Shown here in pieces: positions 4,610-6,293 of a stretch of DNA of 6,293 nucleotides. Source of the DNA: Bacteroidota bacterium (lineage in GTDB: Bacteria; Bacteroidota; Bacteroidia; Chitinophagales; Saprospiraceae); NCBI GenBank assembly GCA_008501835.1, contig QQUB01000294.1:1-6293 (forward strand), in the 5' to 3' direction. The notes under the pieces were generated by a model. It was not told the DNA's origin. It did no database searches and saw only the letters and a list, made by a program, of their open reading frames with translations. The translations under genes were made by a program, and so were the position numbers. Position 1 is the first letter of the stretch; every line of letters begins with the position of its first letter.

Positions 4610-6293
4610 ATGTTAAGACACCTGTTTGCTTTGTTTATTTTTTCCTTTTTTGTCCTATCCCTTAATGGACAATCCGGGAATGCAAAAGTAACCGGAATCA
4701 TCACCGATGCTTCCACTGGTGAGCCAATTGAACTGGTAACCGTTTATATAAAAGGTACTTCAAATGTTACAGAGTCCTCCCAAAATGGGCGGTATTCACT
4801 TGATGTCCCTGCTAACGAGGGATTTGAAATTGTTTTTTCCAGGATCGGATATACCGAGGCTATTTCTCAGGTAGAACCGATTCCCGCCCAGCGCTCCAGA
4901 CAAGTGGATGTTCTGCTGGCACTTGCGGATTCAGGTTTAGAGGTGGTTGTTCGCCAAAGTAAAATTGAAGATGCTGGCTTGGTCAGGGAAGAAGTTTCTC
5001 AGTTGAAATTATTGCCGACTACTACAGGAAACCTGGAAAGTGTGCTTCCGCATATTGCCCTGGGAACCAACAGTGGGGCAGGAGGGGAGCTAAGTTCCCA
5101 GTATAATGTTCGTGGAGGAAATTACGATGAAAACCTGGTTTATGTAAATGATTTTGAAATTTACAGACCACAATTGATCAGAGCCGGTCAGCAGGAGGGA
5201 TTAACCTTTGCCAATGGTGACCTGATCCGCGATCTTACTTTCTCCTCCGGGGGATTTGAATCGCGCTACGGAGATAAAATGTCTTCTGTTCTGGACATCA
5301 AATACAAGCGGCCGGACAGCCTGAAAGCTTCGGCAGGAGTAAGCTTCCTGGGAGGCTCTGCTCACGTAGAAGGCAGTAAAAAGATTAAAGGTAGTAATTA
5401 CCGGCGCTTCAGATATCTGGCCGGAGCACGCTATAAGACCACTCGTTATCTATTAGGTACACTTGATATTGAGGGTGAATATCAACCCAATTTTACGGAT
5501 GTTCAGGCATATCTCACTTATGACCTTAGTTATAATTGGCAGCTTGGCCTCATGGGTAACTATAATCGCAGCGTATACCAGTTTACTCCTCAAACCAGAA
5601 ATACAGCGCTCGGTCTGATCAATTTTGCTCTTCAATTATATAGTGTATTCGAAGGTCAGGAAGTGGATGATTTTACCACCAGTATGGGAGGTCTTTCCCT
5701 TACCTATTTACCTAAGCGTGATCACAATCCGTTTTATCTGAAATTTCTCACTTCAGCATTTCAGAGTCTTGAAAATGAACGAATTGATATCATAGGTCGA
5801 TACAGCTTGAGTGAAATTGAAACCGGGTTGGGAAGCCAGTCATTCGGTGAAGTCATCGCTGAATTGGGAACAGGTACACAACATGAATTTGTTCGAAATG
5901 CATTAGATGTAAAGATCTATAACCTTGAACATAAAGGAGGACTGGAACTTCAATTATATCCGGATGATCCGGAAACCACAGCCAGTAATTTCCTTCAGTG
6001 GGGTGCCAAGTATCAGGTGGAGCAGATGAATGACTGGATCAATGAGTGGGAACGGCTGGATTCGGCCGGTTATTCTCTGAATTATGATACCAGTGCTGTT
6101 CAGTTAATTTCTGTACTGAAAAGCAGGAATGATATTCAAGTCAATAGATTGTCGGCTTATGTTCAGAGTACATTTAGCTTGAGAAAGGAAAGTGTTGCTG
6201 AATTTAAAGCTTCTGCAGGTGTCAGGGCCAATTACAGGGATATCAATAGAGAAGTGAACATCGCCCCCAGAGCACAATTATTATATAAACCTC
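4610..6293 (+). CDS. TonB-dependent outer-membrane receptor, 3' end missing
   Basis: Open from ATG at 4610 to the right edge (561 codons). This start gives a clean signal peptide: MLRH, hydrophobic core 5-17, likely cut near NG-Q at 20/21. Residues about 24-107 form a carboxypeptidase-regulatory-like beta domain (VTGIITDASTGEPIELVTV at 27-45, GRYSLDVPANEGFEIVFSRIGY at 60-81). Residues about 115-235 form the plug: NLESVLPHIALG, QYNVRGGNYDENLVYVNDFEIY (164-185) and FSSGGFESRYGDKMSSVLDI (211-230). From about 240 the sequence alternates aromatic and polar residues like a beta-barrel. Such receptors import a ligand across the outer membrane using TonB-ExbBD energy; the ligand cannot be told. No SusD-like partner is visible. 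Full members are typically around 800 residues or more, so the barrel is cut by the window edge. No convincing own promoter or Shine-Dalgarno is seen in the 216 nt upstream. Confidence 0.95.
   Translation, partial: MLRHLFALFIFSFFVLSLNGQSGNAKVTGIITDASTGEPIELVTVYIKGTSNVTESSQNGRYSLDVPANEGFEIVFSRIGYTEAISQVEPIPAQRSRQVDVLLALADSGLEVVVRQSKIEDAGLVREEVSQLKLLPTTTGNLESVLPHIALGTNSGAGGELSSQYNVRGGNYDENLVYVNDFEIYRPQLIRAGQQEGLTFANGDLIRDLTFSSGGFESRYGDKMSSVLDIKYKRPDSLKASAGVSFLGGSAHVEGSKKIKGSNYRRFRYLAGARYKTTRYLLGTLDIEGEYQPNFTDVQAYLTYDLSYNWQLGLMGNYNRSVYQFTPQTRNTALGLINFALQLYSVFEGQEVDDFTTSMGGLSLTYLPKRDHNPFYLKFLTSAFQSLENERIDIIGRYSLSEIETGLGSQSFGEVIAELGTGTQHEFVRNALDVKIYNLEHKGGLELQLYPDDPETTASNFLQWGAKYQVEQMNDWINEWERLDSAGYSLNYDTSAVQLISVLKSRNDIQVNRLSAYVQSTFSLRKESVAEFKASAGVRANYRDINREVNIAPRAQLLYKP

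Noticed and set aside
4856..4865. Possible pairing of the conserved RNA segment AGATAGCCTC with GAGGCTATTT in the receptor coding region
   Set aside because: Ten pairs with one G-U are expected by chance a few times in a comparison of this size, and the site is about 250 nt inside the coding region, so it is not evidence of regulation.
5453..5635. Minus-strand 60-codon frame inside the receptor gene
   Set aside because: Antisense shadow of the barrel-coding sequence, with no support.

Overview
The window looks like chromosomal DNA of a Bacteroidota bacterium. Its two recognisable genes, a secreted GHL10-type glycosidase-like protein and a TonB-dependent receptor with an N-terminal carboxypeptidase-regulatory-like domain, are typical of that phylum. 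Start codons lack clear Shine-Dalgarno sequences, the DNA is AT-rich, and several TAnnTTTG-like Bacteroidota -7 promoter elements are visible. The genus cannot be read from the sequence.

Layout. Positions 1-1209 (minus) hold the first 403 residues of an exported family-10-like glycosyl hydrolase that runs off the left edge. Positions 1210-1465 are a repeat-rich spacer: a G8 tract, a degenerate 7-bp (CAGTCNN) array, a perfect 15-bp inverted repeat, and a second 7-bp array (AACCAGT) ending 1 nt from the next stop codon. Positions 1466-2905 (minus) encode a 479-residue, probably all-helical, cytoplasmic protein of unknown function. Positions 2906-4609 are a 1.7-kb region without a conventional gene. 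Positions 4610-6293 (plus) hold the first 561 residues of a TonB-dependent outer-membrane receptor that runs off the right edge.

The most interesting part is the 1.7-kb gap. It contains two paralogous transcription units in the same orientation (about 3484-3759 and 4118-4393), 634 bp apart. Each has the same 25-bp promoter-like box, then about 150 nt of mostly diverged leader of the same length, then a strongly conserved 3' domain. That domain holds an ATG-containing 17-nt box, a small hairpin in which a T-A pair is replaced by C-G between copies, an identical 33-nt segment, and a Rho-independent terminator whose stem is also kept. I read these as two copies of an undescribed small RNA. A competing reading, a 24-codon micro-ORF in copy 2, is broken by a 1-nt difference in copy 1. 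A third, unrelated terminator at 3299-3333 suggests another short plus-strand transcript just upstream.

Nothing here shows that the genes work as one pathway. The glycosidase and the receptor would both act in the envelope (periplasm/outer membrane). The RNAs sit upstream of the receptor gene in the same direction but are cut off from it by their own terminators. Any regulatory link is inference.
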